Source: Terripilifer ovatus (GTDB taxonomy: Bacteria; Pseudomonadota; Alphaproteobacteria; Rhizobiales; Beijerinckiaceae). Taken from it: a DNA stretch of 64,000 nucleotides. The number at the start of each line of letters is the position of its first letter. Within the stretch, counting starts at the first letter, position 1. Shown in pieces: positions 22,007-30,451 of this stretch. The notes beneath the pieces are model-generated. The model ran no database searches. It saw only the letters and a program-made list of their open reading frames with translations, and was not told where the DNA came from. Both the position numbers and the translations under genes were made by a program. The stretch spans positions 124,001 to 188,000 of the forward strand of contig JARHVB010000002.1 of assembly GCA_029222685.1 (NCBI GenBank). The letters are read 5' to 3'.

Positions 22007-22573
22007 GGGCAAAAAACTCCGGAATTCGCTTTACTGGTGAAAAATCAGAATAGGAACTGTTCAAAAACCCGCGCGCGTTCGCAGGGCCGCGCCGCGTTTT
22101 CGCCGGCGCGTCACTGTCCGTTTCTGCCTATTCCACCCACGCCCAACCATCGCCCTCTCCAAACCGGTGATGCGACTGACTACCGGAATTCCGCGTCCGG
22201 TTTCCCGAATTGCTATTGCCGTCAGCGCTGTTGCCGCATCGGGCCTTGCCACGCGGGCGGGTCCGGATGCAAATGTCAGCGCTTTCAAGGTTCCCGCTCT
22301 AAATGGTCAGCATGGCTGTCCTATCAAGAGCGGCGGGACCATCGCAGATTTGCCGACAGTGTACAAGTAGCCGAAGCTTTCGGCACGATGATAATTGTGG
22401 CGAAAAATGGCCGGATATCTTGGCAATTCGCTGAAAAGACGGGCAGAGCCATGACGTTTTCCCCTCCATAAGGTTTCGTTGGAGGTCTTTGTCTCTGCGA
22501 TTGCTGGTTTTTCCGGCTTCGTGGAACCGGGCGCCCGGCGAGCCGGTTAGGCTCCAGACCGTGGAGCGCCCCC
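22007..22573. promoter_or_regulatory. Divergent intergenic region gltB / mscS
   Basis: 567 bp between the divergent starts of gltB and the MscS gene. It should carry the gltBD promoter and the mscS promoter; I found no clear consensus pair. One short plus-strand frame (22170-22370) has a signal-like N-terminus and is listed separately with low confidence. No tandem repeat or tRNA seen. An AT-richer stretch near 22380-22480 is the likeliest mscS promoter area. Confidence 0.4.
22170..22370 (+). CDS. Possible small secreted protein (low confidence)
   Basis: 66 codons starting ATG CGA CTG. The peptide has a basic start and a hydrophobic stretch (VSRIAIAVSAVAASGLA) like a signal peptide, then a short polar tail ending PTVYK. 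Against it: no Shine-Dalgarno, and weaker third-position GC bias than the neighbouring genes. It could be a decayed gene or chance. No family recognised. Confidence 0.2.
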   Translation: MRLTTGIPRPVSRIAIAVSAVAASGLATRAGPDANVSAFKVPALNGQHGCPIKSGGTIADLPTVYK

Positions 22574-23668
22574 ATGCCCGTAGCTGACGCCGCGTTGGAC
22601 CATTTCCAGTGGTTCATCGCTTTTTTTCCCGCCTGGGCAGTCAATATCGTCGGTCTCGTCACGGCCATTCTGGCGGCACTGGCGGTTCACGGGGCGGTCT
22701 TCCGATTCCTGACCAGAATAGTTGCCGACCGGGACCTATTCTGGCGCTCGCTGGTCGCGCGGACCCATGGACCGACGCGGCTTTTCCTTGTGATGGTTGC
22801 GCTGAGCCTGGTCCAGACTGTTCTGCCTTTGACGGATGGCCAGACGCGGGCGCTGGTGCATTTCCTGACCCTGGCGTTCATCACCTTGATCGCCTGGATG
22901 GCGCGAATCGCGGTGCATATCTGGACCACGGTCTATCTGCGCCGGTTCAAGCTCGACGCCGAAGATAATCTGCTGGCGCGCAAACATGTGACGCAATCGA
23001 ATATCCTGCGCCGCGTTGTCAACACACTGATCATCGTGCTCGCCATCGCGGCGGGGCTGACGAGCTTCGAAAGTGTCCGCCAGTACGGCCTCAGTCTTCT
23101 GGCTTCGGCGGGCGTCGCCGGCATCGTCGTCGGTCTGGCGCTGCAGCCGGTGCTGAAAAATCTCTTCGCCGGCATTCAGCTCGCCATCACCCAGCCGATC
23201 CGCATCGACGATGCGCTGCTCGTGGAAGGCGAATGGGGCAATGTGGAAGAGATCACCTCGACCTATGTGGTCATCCGCATCTGGGATTGGCGGCGGCTGG
23301 TGCTGCCGCTGAGCTATTTCATCGAGAAACCGTTCCAGAACTGGACGCGGGAAGGCGCGGCGCTGATCGGAACGGTGATGATCTATCTCGATTACACCGT
23401 ACCTGTCGAAGCCCTGCGCAGAAAGGTGCATGAGATTGCGCGCGCATCGCCACTCTGGGACGGCAAGGTCGTCAATGTCCAGGTGACGGATTTCAAGGAA
23501 GCGTCGATGGAGGTTCGCGTTCTCGTCAGCGCCTCGACATCCGGACGGACGTTCGACCTGCGCTGCGAAGTGCGCGAAAAGCTCGTGGCCTATCTGCAGA
23601 GCGAATATCCCCAGTCTCTCCCGCAGACGCGGATGAAACTGGAGAATGTTGAGCGTTCGGCGGCTTAG
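22574..23668 (+). CDS. MscS-family mechanosensitive ion channel
   Basis: 364 aa; ATG at 22574, GGAG about 9 nt upstream. Three to four membrane helices occupy the first 180 residues. The pore-lining TM3 is recognisable as LLASAGVAGIVVGLALQPVLKNLFAGIQLAI, with the Gly/Ala packing pattern, followed by the beta domain (IRIDDALLVEGEWGNVEEI) and the C-terminal alpha-beta domain. The protein opens on membrane tension to release solutes during osmotic downshift. The family is large, so the exact subgroup is open. A repeat element follows its stop. Confidence 0.92.
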   Translation: MPVADAALDHFQWFIAFFPAWAVNIVGLVTAILAALAVHGAVFRFLTRIVADRDLFWRSLVARTHGPTRLFLVMVALSLVQTVLPLTDGQTRALVHFLTLAFITLIAWMARIAVHIWTTVYLRRFKLDAEDNLLARKHVTQSNILRRVVNTLIIVLAIAAGLTSFESVRQYGLSLLASAGVAGIVVGLALQPVLKNLFAGIQLAITQPIRIDDALLVEGEWGNVEEITSTYVVIRIWDWRRLVLPLSYFIEKPFQNWTREGAALIGTVMIYLDYTVPVEALRRKVHEIARASPLWDGKVVNVQVTDFKEASMEVRVLVSASTSGRTFDLRCEVREKLVAYLQSEYPQSLPQTRMKLENVERSAA

Positions 23669-23693
23669 TTCTGTCGTTGTGCCGCAGCCTTGA

Positions 23694-23794
23694 TGTCATT
23701 CCCGTCAAGCGAAGCGTAGTGCAGGAATCCAGTGGCAACGTGATAGCTCCCGGATTCCCCGCTCACCCGGCTGCGCGGGCGAGCGGGGATGACG
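23694..23794. repeat. Intergenic inverted-repeat element, copy 2
   Basis: 101 bp bounded by TGTCATTCCCG and CGGGGATGACG, near-perfect terminal inverted repeats. The left part follows the same order as copies 1 and 3 (CAAGCGAAGCG...GGAATCCA); the right part has diverged (CTCACCCGGCTGCGCGGGCGAG). It lies between the stops of mscS and the convergent Bug gene, so it could also act as a bidirectional transcription end. Confidence 0.8.
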
Positions 23795-23801
23795 GAGTGC
23801 A

Positions 23802-24845
23802 TCATCTGATGGCGTCGCCGGTCCGCTTCACCAGCGCCTGGTCCGTGGCGTAGGCGTCCCTGATGATCTTTTCCATTTCGGCGCCGGAGATCGGCGAAAT
23901 CTCGAGCTGGATCTTGTCGGCGGCTTCCAGGAATTGCGGATCTGTCATCGTATCGGCAAAGGCCTTCTGCAGCGCGGCCAGACGATCTGCCGGAATTCCC
24001 GGCGGACCAAAGAAGGGACGGCCGAGTTTCTGCGGCGCCAGAACCAGCTCAAGCATCTTACGCTGATCTTCGTTTTTGACGAAGTCGGTGATCAACGGAA
24101 CGTTCGGCAGGTCTGCATGTTTCTCAATCGAGTTCTGCACGATGATCAGCAATGAGCCATCCTTGACCTGCCCCATCTGCTCGGCGCCTCTGATGCTCGT
24201 CCATGACCAGCCGCAGCGGCCCTGAACTTCGCCGCGGGAAAGCGCCAGGTTCACATCGTTGCCGCCCGGATAACCCTTCACCAGCTTGAATTTTGTTCCC
24301 AGCACTGCGTTGGAGAGCTTCACATGCTGTTCTGATTCCGTGCCGGCGCCGAAGCCGCCGACGATGACCTCTTTGTCAAAAAGATCCGAGAAGCTTTTGA
24401 TTCCCGACTTCGCCGAGACGCCGCAGACGGAGACTTCGTTGTTGGCGCTGCCGATATAGGTGAAGGCCGACCCGTCCTTGAATTGAGGGCCGGGGTTGCC
24501 GAACAGCGGATCGAGCGGAACGCCGCGCGCGAAAGTGCCGAACGTCGTGCCGTCCTTGGGCGCGATGGCGTAGAGCCAGTTGGCGAGACGTACGCTGCCG
24601 GCGCCCTCCATCTGCTTGACGATGATGTTAGGATTGCCCGGCATGTGGCGTCCCATGTGCCTGGCGATCATGCGCGCATAGACGTCGTATCCACCGCCGG
24701 CGGAGAAGCCGACATAGAGATCGATGTTCTTGTTGCGATAAAACTCGTCAACCGTTTGCGCCTGCGCGATGCTGCCGGCAAGAAGCTCAGCAAGACACAT
24801 GGTCAGCGCGAGAAGGTCGCGCCTGGACATCTGAATTATTTTCAT
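23802..24845 (-). CDS. Bug/TctC-like periplasmic solute-binding protein
   Basis: 347 aa. ATG at 24845 overlaps the TGA of the amidohydrolase gene (ATGA), so translation is coupled. A signal peptide (MSRRDLLALTMCLAELLAGSIAQAQ) precedes a TctC-type domain that is clearly diverged from the pair at 1957-4012: GFSAGGGYDVYARMIARHMG, KQMEGAGSVRLANWLY, and a Cys in SVCGVSAKSG. It probably captures the substrate of the hydrolases encoded upstream. No TctA/TctB partner is adjacent. Third and last gene of the operon that starts at 26468. Confidence 0.88.
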   Translation of the reverse strand: MKIIQMSRRDLLALTMCLAELLAGSIAQAQTVDEFYRNKNIDLYVGFSAGGGYDVYARMIARHMGRHMPGNPNIIVKQMEGAGSVRLANWLYAIAPKDGTTFGTFARGVPLDPLFGNPGPQFKDGSAFTYIGSANNEVSVCGVSAKSGIKSFSDLFDKEVIVGGFGAGTESEQHVKLSNAVLGTKFKLVKGYPGGNDVNLALSRGEVQGRCGWSWTSIRGAEQMGQVKDGSLLIIVQNSIEKHADLPNVPLITDFVKNEDQRKMLELVLAPQKLGRPFFGPPGIPADRLAALQKAFADTMTDPQFLEAADKIQLEISPISGAEMEKIIRDAYATDQALVKRTGDAIR

Positions 24846-25678
24846 TGCGGCCACCCCATTGCACGCGCGAACGATTCACCCATGACCCCTTCGAGGTCCG
24901 AGGCGGATAAGCCGAGTTCCTCCGTGAACATCGTTACGGCCTGGCGGTAGGTGCAATTGTCGGGAAGACGCGAGTAGTCGGTTCCCCAGAAGCAGCGGCC
25001 GACACCGAACCCGTCGATGGCGCGCTTGATCGGGTCATGCAGGTTGCGGAACGGATAGGGTTCGGTCGAGAAGCAGGGCATGGCCGAGACCTTCACCGAC
25101 ACATTCGGCAAGGGTGCCAGCTTCAGCAACCGGTCGACGGCGGCCTTGGCCTCGCCGTTCATGGTCTCGCGCGCAAAGCCCATATGATCGACGATGAGCC
25201 GCAAGCGCGGATATTTTTTGGCGATCTCGCCCACTTCGGCGATGCGTTCGGGGGCGTGCACCATCACCGGAATGTCGAGCCGTTGCGCGACCGGCCAGAC
25301 CCAGTCGGCGGCGCCGTTCGTCATCAATGGGCGATCGTTGTCGCGATGAAACGTCAGGCGCATGCCGAGCATGCCCTGATCGTCTTTCCATCGCTCGAGG
25401 CGCGCCGGCGCACCCGGCTTGTCGATGAGCAGACGTCCCATGACGGCGAACCGTTCCGGATATTTTTGTGCGGCAGCGAGTGCGAGATCGTTGCGGTCTC
25501 CGTCGAGAGACGGGGGAACGAGGATGGCGCGGGTGACGCCCGCCTCATCCATAGCTTGCAGCACCATCTCGGCCGAGAGCGGCTTGTCGCGATGGGCGCG
25601 CTTCTCCATGCCTTCCATCCACGGCCGCTCAGGCGTGCTGGCGGCCCAGATATGCACTTGCGTATCGATGATTTTCAT
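24842..25678 (-). CDS. Amidohydrolase-family (TIM-barrel, PF04909-type) hydrolase/decarboxylase
   Basis: 278 aa; ATG at 25678 (MKIIDTQVHIW). The N-terminal metal motif D-T-Q-V-H, the conserved His in VMVHAPE and VDHMGF, and the C-terminal Asp in FWGTDYSRLP fit the amidohydrolase-2 barrel. Members hydrolyse lactones or decarboxylate aromatic acids (for example 2-pyrone-4,6-dicarboxylate lactonase and relatives). It lies 10 nt downstream of the FAH-family gene and overlaps the Bug gene by 4 bp. The operon context suggests breakdown of a ring-derived acid, but the substrate cannot be named. Confidence 0.87.
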   Translation of the reverse strand: MKIIDTQVHIWAASTPERPWMEGMEKRAHRDKPLSAEMVLQAMDEAGVTRAILVPPSLDGDRNDLALAAAQKYPERFAVMGRLLIDKPGAPARLERWKDDQGMLGMRLTFHRDNDRPLMTNGAADWVWPVAQRLDIPVMVHAPERIAEVGEIAKKYPRLRLIVDHMGFARETMNGEAKAAVDRLLKLAPLPNVSVKVSAMPCFSTEPYPFRNLHDPIKRAIDGFGVGRCFWGTDYSRLPDNCTYRQAVTMFTEELGLSASDLEGVMGESFARAMGWPQ

Positions 25679-25688
25679 GAATGGTTTC

Positions 25689-26468
25689 CTATTCCGCGAC
25701 GACGCTGTTGCTGAGTGTGCCGATGCCGGTGATGGTGATGTCGAGTGTGTCGCCAGGCTTGATGTTGACGGGCAGTTCATCGGTGCCGAGCCAGACGACA
25801 TCGCCCGGATGCAGGGTATTGGTCTGCGAGATGGCGCTGATCACCTGTCCGGCGTCGAACAGCATGTTGCCGGTGGCGAAGTCGTGCAGCTTCTCGCCAT
25901 TGAGGACGACCGTGGTCCGCATGTCTTTCGGATCGATGCCGGTGACGATCCACGGGCCCATGGGCTTGAAGGTGTCGCTGTTCTTGCCGCGCAGATTGGT
26001 CGGATCGTTCTTCTGCCAGTCGCGCTCGGTGACGTCGTTGCCGATGGTCCAGCCGAAGATGCAGGCGCGTGCTTCCTCCGGCGTCACGTTGCGGGCCTTC
26101 CTGCCGATGACGGCAACGAGCTCACCCTCGTATTGAAACTGTTCGCCGGACCCCCGTGGTTTCATGATGCTGTGGCCGTGCGGGATGAGCGCCGAGTTGG
26201 CGCGATATCCGACGCGCGGCACATCATAATATTTCGCGCCGGTGCCGCGCACCTTGCCGCGCTCCTCGACATGCGAGGCATAGTTCGAGCCGATGGCGTA
26301 GAAGTTTCCGGGAATAACGGGGACGTCAAGGGCGACATCGCCAACAGCGAAGGTTCGCCCGGTGTAATCCCATCTGCCGAACGGCGAGCCGGAGACTTCC
26401 TTGATTTTGTCATCCTCGACCACACCGAAAGAAACGGCGCCTCCGGACTGAAACCGGCACCAGATCAT
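25689..26468 (-). CDS. Fumarylacetoacetate hydrolase (FAH)-family protein
   Basis: 259 aa. FAH fold with the metal-binding acidic residues in FQYEGELVAVIG and NDVTERDWQ; the block FYAIGSNYASHVEE starts the catalytic domain. Family members cleave or decarboxylate beta-keto acids, such as acylpyruvates or 2-hydroxyhepta-2,4-diene-1,7-dioate, using Mg2+. First gene of a three-gene operon with the amidohydrolase and Bug binding protein, divergent from a LysR regulator 115 bp away. Start ATG at 26468. Confidence 0.9.
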   Translation of the reverse strand: MIWCRFQSGGAVSFGVVEDDKIKEVSGSPFGRWDYTGRTFAVGDVALDVPVIPGNFYAIGSNYASHVEERGKVRGTGAKYYDVPRVGYRANSALIPHGHSIMKPRGSGEQFQYEGELVAVIGRKARNVTPEEARACIFGWTIGNDVTERDWQKNDPTNLRGKNSDTFKPMGPWIVTGIDPKDMRTTVVLNGEKLHDFATGNMLFDAGQVISAISQTNTLHPGDVVWLGTDELPVNIKPGDTLDITITGIGTLSNSVVAE

Positions 26469-26522
26469 GACTTTCCTCCCTTATGGGTCATCACACTGGC
26501 GGGACATTCACGTGCTCACGAC

Positions 26523-26532
26523 TGATTAATCA
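26523..26532. promoter_or_regulatory. Palindrome in FAH/LysR divergent promoter
   Basis: TGATTAATCA, a perfect 10-bp palindrome in an AT-rich patch between the divergent starts. It may be a second contact site of the LysR regulator or part of the operon promoter. Confidence 0.35.
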
Positions 26533-26554
26533 AATGGAAGTTTGTGCTAGACTT

Positions 26555-26569
26555 ATGAAAATTGTTCAT
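26555..26569. promoter_or_regulatory. Candidate LysR-type box (T-N11-A)
   Basis: ATGAAAATTGTTCAT has perfect ATGAA/TTCAT arms and contains TGAA-N5-TTCA, an exact T-N11-A LysR-type binding signature. It lies 14 bp upstream of the LysR start at 26584, where autorepression sites of this family commonly lie. Confidence 0.55.
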
Positions 26570-26583
26570 GAGTGAGAAGACAG

Positions 26584-27471
26584 ATGAAGTTCGACGTGCT
26601 GGGTATCGAAGCCTTCCTGAGTGTGGCTGAACAAGGCAGTTTCAGCCGTGCGGCCTCTCATCTGAATGTGTCGCAAACGGCCATCAGCCACCGGCTGCGC
26701 AAGCTGGAAGAGAATTTTGGCCTGCAGCTCTTCAATCGAACCACACGTCAGGTCACCTTGACGGAGGCCGGCGCCGAGCTGTTGCCGAAGGCGCGCGTGC
26801 TGGTGCGCGACTTCGAGCAGCAGGTCTCGCTGGTCTGCAGCAAGCACCGCGACATGACCGAGGAACTGTCCTTTGCCTGCATGCCGACGATTGCGGTTCA
26901 CATTCTTGCGCCCGTGTTCGAGGAGTTCAAACGGCGGCAGCCGGATGCGCGTGTGCGCCTCTTCGACAAGTCAGCCACCGAGATCGGCGAGACGGTGTCT
27001 TCGGGGATGGCGGAGTTCGGGATCGCCATCCTGGCGTCCAATCGCTGGAACCTGATGTCCGAGCCATTGTTCGCGGATGACTACGTCTGCGTCTGTCCGA
27101 GGAAACATCCGTTCGCCAATCTTGAGGCGATAAGCTGGAGCGAGCTGATCGATACGCCCCTGGTGCGGTTTACGCCGGCGACGGCCAACCGCATCGTGCG
27201 GGATGGCGGGCTTGGCGCCCGCGCCGAGCGTTATCGCTGGGATTTCGAAGTTCAACATACGGCGACGGCGCTGATGCTGGTGCAGAGCGGTCTTGCCCTG
27301 GCGCTGGTCCCCCGGCTGTCCTCCAGCCAATTGCCGAAGAGCCTGGCGGTCGTCACCCTTCGCGGTCCGCGGATCACGCGGCGGATCGGGCTGCTGCGAC
27401 GCCGCAACGAGCAGCCGTCGCGGCTGGCGCGCGAATTCCAGCAGGCGTTGCGCAGCTATTTCAGTTCCTAG
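26584..27471 (+). CDS. LysR-family transcriptional regulator
   Basis: 295 aa from ATG at 26584 (MKFDVLGIEAFL). The helix-turn-helix is residues 1-60 (FLSVAEQGSFSRAASHLNVSQTAISHRLRKLEENFG), followed by a LysR substrate domain to the end. It is divergent from the FAH/amidohydrolase/Bug operon (26468) with two palindromes between, so it likely activates that operon in response to a pathway metabolite. An upstream in-frame GTG at 26572 lacks a ribosome binding site. The threonine aldolase gene follows 44 bp downstream. Confidence 0.92.
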   Translation: MKFDVLGIEAFLSVAEQGSFSRAASHLNVSQTAISHRLRKLEENFGLQLFNRTTRQVTLTEAGAELLPKARVLVRDFEQQVSLVCSKHRDMTEELSFACMPTIAVHILAPVFEEFKRRQPDARVRLFDKSATEIGETVSSGMAEFGIAILASNRWNLMSEPLFADDYVCVCPRKHPFANLEAISWSELIDTPLVRFTPATANRIVRDGGLGARAERYRWDFEVQHTATALMLVQSGLALALVPRLSSSQLPKSLAVVTLRGPRITRRIGLLRRRNEQPSRLAREFQQALRSYFSS

Positions 27472-27515
27472 TTGGTGTATTGTCATTTGCGCTGGAATCG
27501 GCGCATCTGTTGCGC

Positions 27516-28583
27516 ATGGATTTCGCCAGTGACAATGCCAGCGGCGCATCGCGCAAAGTGCTTGAGGCGCTTGTCGCCGCCAACGAGGGGTCGTTTCCCG
27601 CCTATGGCGGCGATCCACTGACGCAGGCTGCCGAGCAGCGTCTGGCTGAGGTTTTCGAGCGTGACTGCGCGGTGTTTCTGGTCGCCACCGGCACCGCGTC
27701 GAATGCCCTGGCATTGTCGGCGCTGACGCCGCCGTTCGGAGCGATCTTCTGCCATGCCCATGCCCATGTGATGGACGACGAATGCGGCGCGCCGGAGTTT
27801 TTTTCCGCCGGCGCCAAGCTCGTCGGCATGCCGGGCGTCGCCGGCAAGATCGCGCCTTCGGATTTGAAAACGGCTCTCGCCGCCTATCCGCGCGGGCTCG
27901 TCAAACAGGTGCAACCGGCGGCCTTGTCGCTGGCGCAGGCGACTGAATCCGGCACGATCTATACCTGCGCCGAGATCGCCGAGCTTGCCCGCATGGCCCA
28001 TGCCGCCGGGGTTTCCGTCCATCTCGACGGAGCCCGTTTCGCCAATGCGTTGGTGACGCTGGATTGTTCGCCGGCCGATATGACCTGGCGTGCCGGCGTC
28101 GACGTTGTATCGCTCGGAGCGTCGAAGAACGGCGCCCTGGCGTGCGAGGCCGTGGTCTTTTTCGACAAGGCGAAGGCTGTGGATTTTGGCTATCGGCGCA
28201 AGCGCGGCGGCCATACCTTGTCGAAGGGGCGATTTCTCGCCGCGCAGATGCTGGCCTGGCTTGATGACGGGCACTGGCTGCAGTTGGCGCGCCATTCCAA
28301 TGCCTGCGCGCAGCGCCTGGCTGGTGCCCTCGGCCTCATCGAAGGCGTGCGAATTGCCTGGCCGGTCGAGGCAAACGAGCTTTTTGTCGTCATGCCGCGC
28401 CGCGCCGATGTGGCGTTGAAGGCTGCCGGCGCGCGCTATTATGAGTGGTCGGCCGAGCGGCTGGCGCCGCCGGAGCGGCCCGCCGATGGGGCTATTTTCG
28501 TGCGGCTGGTGACGTCGTTCATCACCCGGGAGGACGATATCGACCGTTTCGCCGCCATAGTTGCGAAAGCCAGTGCTGCTTAG
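27516..28583 (+). CDS. ltaE: Low-specificity L-threonine aldolase family
   Basis: 355 aa. ATG at 27516 gives the family start MDFASDNASG. Fold-type I PLP enzyme: AYGGDPLTQ near the N-terminus, the cofactor-binding HLDGARFANAL, and the Schiff-base lysine in LGASKNGALACEA. It cleaves threonine or allo-threonine to glycine and acetaldehyde, or works on related beta-hydroxy amino acids such as phenylserine. An in-frame TTG at 27480 is the only earlier start. It lies 44 bp after the LysR gene in the same direction; a shared transcript is possible but function does not obviously connect. Confidence 0.88.
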   Translation: MDFASDNASGASRKVLEALVAANEGSFPAYGGDPLTQAAEQRLAEVFERDCAVFLVATGTASNALALSALTPPFGAIFCHAHAHVMDDECGAPEFFSAGAKLVGMPGVAGKIAPSDLKTALAAYPRGLVKQVQPAALSLAQATESGTIYTCAEIAELARMAHAAGVSVHLDGARFANALVTLDCSPADMTWRAGVDVVSLGASKNGALACEAVVFFDKAKAVDFGYRRKRGGHTLSKGRFLAAQMLAWLDDGHWLQLARHSNACAQRLAGALGLIEGVRIAWPVEANELFVVMPRRADVALKAAGARYYEWSAERLAPPERPADGAIFVRLVTSFITREDDIDRFAAIVAKASAA

Positions 28584-28706
28584 TGGCGTTTAAATAACTC
28601 CGTACGGTCCAATCCTTGCCGCAATCGCCCATTCAAACTTGCGTTCAGTCAGCGGCGCGTCTTCTTCATGCCGCCAGATCTACGCCAGCCCCCGAAGGAG
28701 GCATGA

Positions 28707-29654
28707 ATGTCCGATCTGAAGCGAAACCTCTCCCTTAAGCTGCTGCTTGGCGGCTTGTCCGGAGCGATCGCAGGTCTTGCCGTCGCCGGTCCGGCGCAGG
28801 CGCAGTTTTTCGGCGCCTGGGGCTACATGCCTTACCAGTACCGGATGTTGCCGGAGATCGACGGCGGTCCGGTGTACATGCCGCGAAGGTTCAGGCCGAT
28901 GATGTCGCCGGGTGACATCCGGATGAGCTTGAGCGAAGAGGGCTACCAGGTTGTCGGCGGCCTGCAGATCAATGGCCGGGTCTATATCGCCAATGTGCGC
29001 GACCGGCGGGGCCAAGGGTTCCGGATTGTCGTCGATGGAATAGACGGCAATGTCCTGCAGCGCTTCGCCCGCGCCACGCCGGCGCGTCCGCCGGAGGCTC
29101 TGGCGCGCGGCTCGATGGGCGGGGAAGACTATTTCGATCCGCCGCGCCTGCCGTCGCCGTCCGTGACGCCGCAGCGGCACGGGCCGCGTGCCGAGCCGAC
29201 GCCGCGCCGCGCGCCGCCGGCAGCTTCCGCACGGCGTGAGCCGGCAGCCAAGACCGAGCCCGCCAGGACCGTGGTCCGACCCGACGGCTCATCGGTGGCC
29301 ACGCGGCCGCCGCAGGAGCGCGTCACCAAGATAGCGCCCGATGACAGCAGGTCGGTGGTCACGCCGACGGTCGCCAGCCCGGGCCCCGAGGCTGCCAAGC
29401 CGGAAGTGGCCAAACCTGAAGTGGCCAAACCTGAAGTCGCCAAGCCGGAACTGATGAAGCCTGCGGAAGCCAAACCGGAAGCAGTGAAGCCGGCAGCACC
29501 GGTCGCCCAAGCCGTGCGACAGCCCCGCGTGGTTTACCCGGATGCGGCGCAGACGAAGGCGCCGGTCGAGACCATGCCCGCTCCTCCGTCCGATGGGACC
29601 GGGCTCAAGCCGACGCCGCCGCTGAGCTCCGTGCCGGTCGCGCCGCTCGAATAA
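28707..29654 (+). CDS. Secreted proline-rich protein with PepSY-like N-terminal domain and AKPEV repeats
   Basis: 315 aa. ATG at 28707; GGAGG lies upstream (about 28697). A signal peptide (LKLLLGGLSGAIAGLAVAGPAQAQ) is followed by about 90 residues that end in a PepSY-like beta unit (LSEEGYQVVGGLQINGRVYIANVRDRRGQGFRIVVDGIDGNVL). The rest (about 125-315) is low-complexity, rich in Pro/Ala/Arg/Glu/Lys, with seven 5-residue repeats of the AKPEV type near 230-264. Probably a periplasmic or envelope-spanning protein. Exact family and role unknown. Confidence 0.75.
   Translation: MSDLKRNLSLKLLLGGLSGAIAGLAVAGPAQAQFFGAWGYMPYQYRMLPEIDGGPVYMPRRFRPMMSPGDIRMSLSEEGYQVVGGLQINGRVYIANVRDRRGQGFRIVVDGIDGNVLQRFARATPARPPEALARGSMGGEDYFDPPRLPSPSVTPQRHGPRAEPTPRRAPPAASARREPAAKTEPARTVVRPDGSSVATRPPQERVTKIAPDDSRSVVTPTVASPGPEAAKPEVAKPEVAKPEVAKPELMKPAEAKPEAVKPAAPVAQAVRQPRVVYPDAAQTKAPVETMPAPPSDGTGLKPTPPLSSVPVAPLE
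29394..29498 (+). repeat. 15-bp tandem repeat encoding AKPEV units
   Basis: Seven units of 15 bp (gccaagccggaagtg and variants, one reading MKPAE). Units 2 and 3 are identical except for the last base. Copy number is likely to vary between strains by slippage. Confidence 0.85.
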
Positions 29655-29718
29655 AAGGATCGGCATAAGACCCATCTGGCCGTGCGTTTCGCGCGGCCTC
29701 GCCAATGTGTAGAAAACG

Positions 29719-29736
29719 TATCACAGGTAGGTGATA
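29719..29736. promoter_or_regulatory. Inverted repeat upstream of the L,D-transpeptidase
   Basis: TATCAC-N6-GTGATA is a perfect dyad about 145 bp upstream of the transpeptidase start. A small hairpin GGGTG-TTG-CACCC (29764-29776) follows. The 225 bp between the flanking genes is AT-richer than coding DNA and holds no gene. A regulator binding site is plausible; none is identified. Confidence 0.35.
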
Positions 29737-29879
29737 GACAGCTTTTCATTCACCTTTTCGGTAGGGTGTTGCACCCGTACATCGTTGTAGATGCTATGCT
29801 TGAAATGTGGGAAATGGCACATCGCGCCGATTCCTAAATCAATAATACGACGGCATCTTCTGCATTACGGGGTTGGGTT

Positions 29880-30428
29880 ATGACATCTGCGTTCGGTATT
29901 TTGCGCAACGGCGAGACTCGCCGTAATTTCCTGAAAATCGGCGCCGGCGCGACAGCCGCGCTCACGGTTGCAACGCCCGCCCTGGCGGCGCACGGTCTTG
30001 TGCGGATGCCGATGGAATATCCTGCCGGCACCATGGTGATCTCGCTGCGTCAGCGCCAGCTCTTCTTCATCCTGGGCGACGGCATGGCGATGCGCTATCC
30101 GGTCGCCGTCGGCAAGGCCGGCAAGGCCTGGTCCGGCTGGGCGCAGGTCAATGGCAAATACGTCAATCCGGACTGGGCGCCGCCCGCCGTCGTGAAGCAT
30201 GACAATCCGCGGTTGCCGAACCTTATCCGCGGCGGCGCGCCCAACAACCCGATGGGCGTGCGCGCCCTGACGCTGAACCTCAGCGAGATCGCCATTCACG
30301 GCACCGCCGCCTCGATGCGTGCCTCGATCGGCTCGGCTGCCTCCTACGGCTGCATCCGCATGCTGAACGAGGACATCATCGATCTGTACGATCGGGTCAG
30401 CATCGGTACCCCGGTCGTCGCTATCTAA
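29880..30428 (+). CDS. L,D-transpeptidase (YkuD domain), Tat-exported
   Basis: 182 aa. The twin-arginine signal (ETRRNFLKIGAGATAALTVATPALA) is clear. The YkuD catalytic signature is at the C-terminus: His in AIHGTAASMRASIGS and the nucleophile Cys in SYGCIRMLNEDI. The enzyme forms 3-3 cross-links in peptidoglycan or attaches proteins to it, in the periplasm. Short single-domain forms like this occur in many copies in Hyphomicrobiales. It is convergent with the cyclopropane synthase gene, 23 bp apart. Confidence 0.93.
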   Translation: MTSAFGILRNGETRRNFLKIGAGATAALTVATPALAAHGLVRMPMEYPAGTMVISLRQRQLFFILGDGMAMRYPVAVGKAGKAWSGWAQVNGKYVNPDWAPPAVVKHDNPRLPNLIRGGAPNNPMGVRALTLNLSEIAIHGTAASMRASIGSAASYGCIRMLNEDIIDLYDRVSIGTPVVAI

Positions 30429-30451
30429 GCAGCGACGACACTGTTGAGGTC

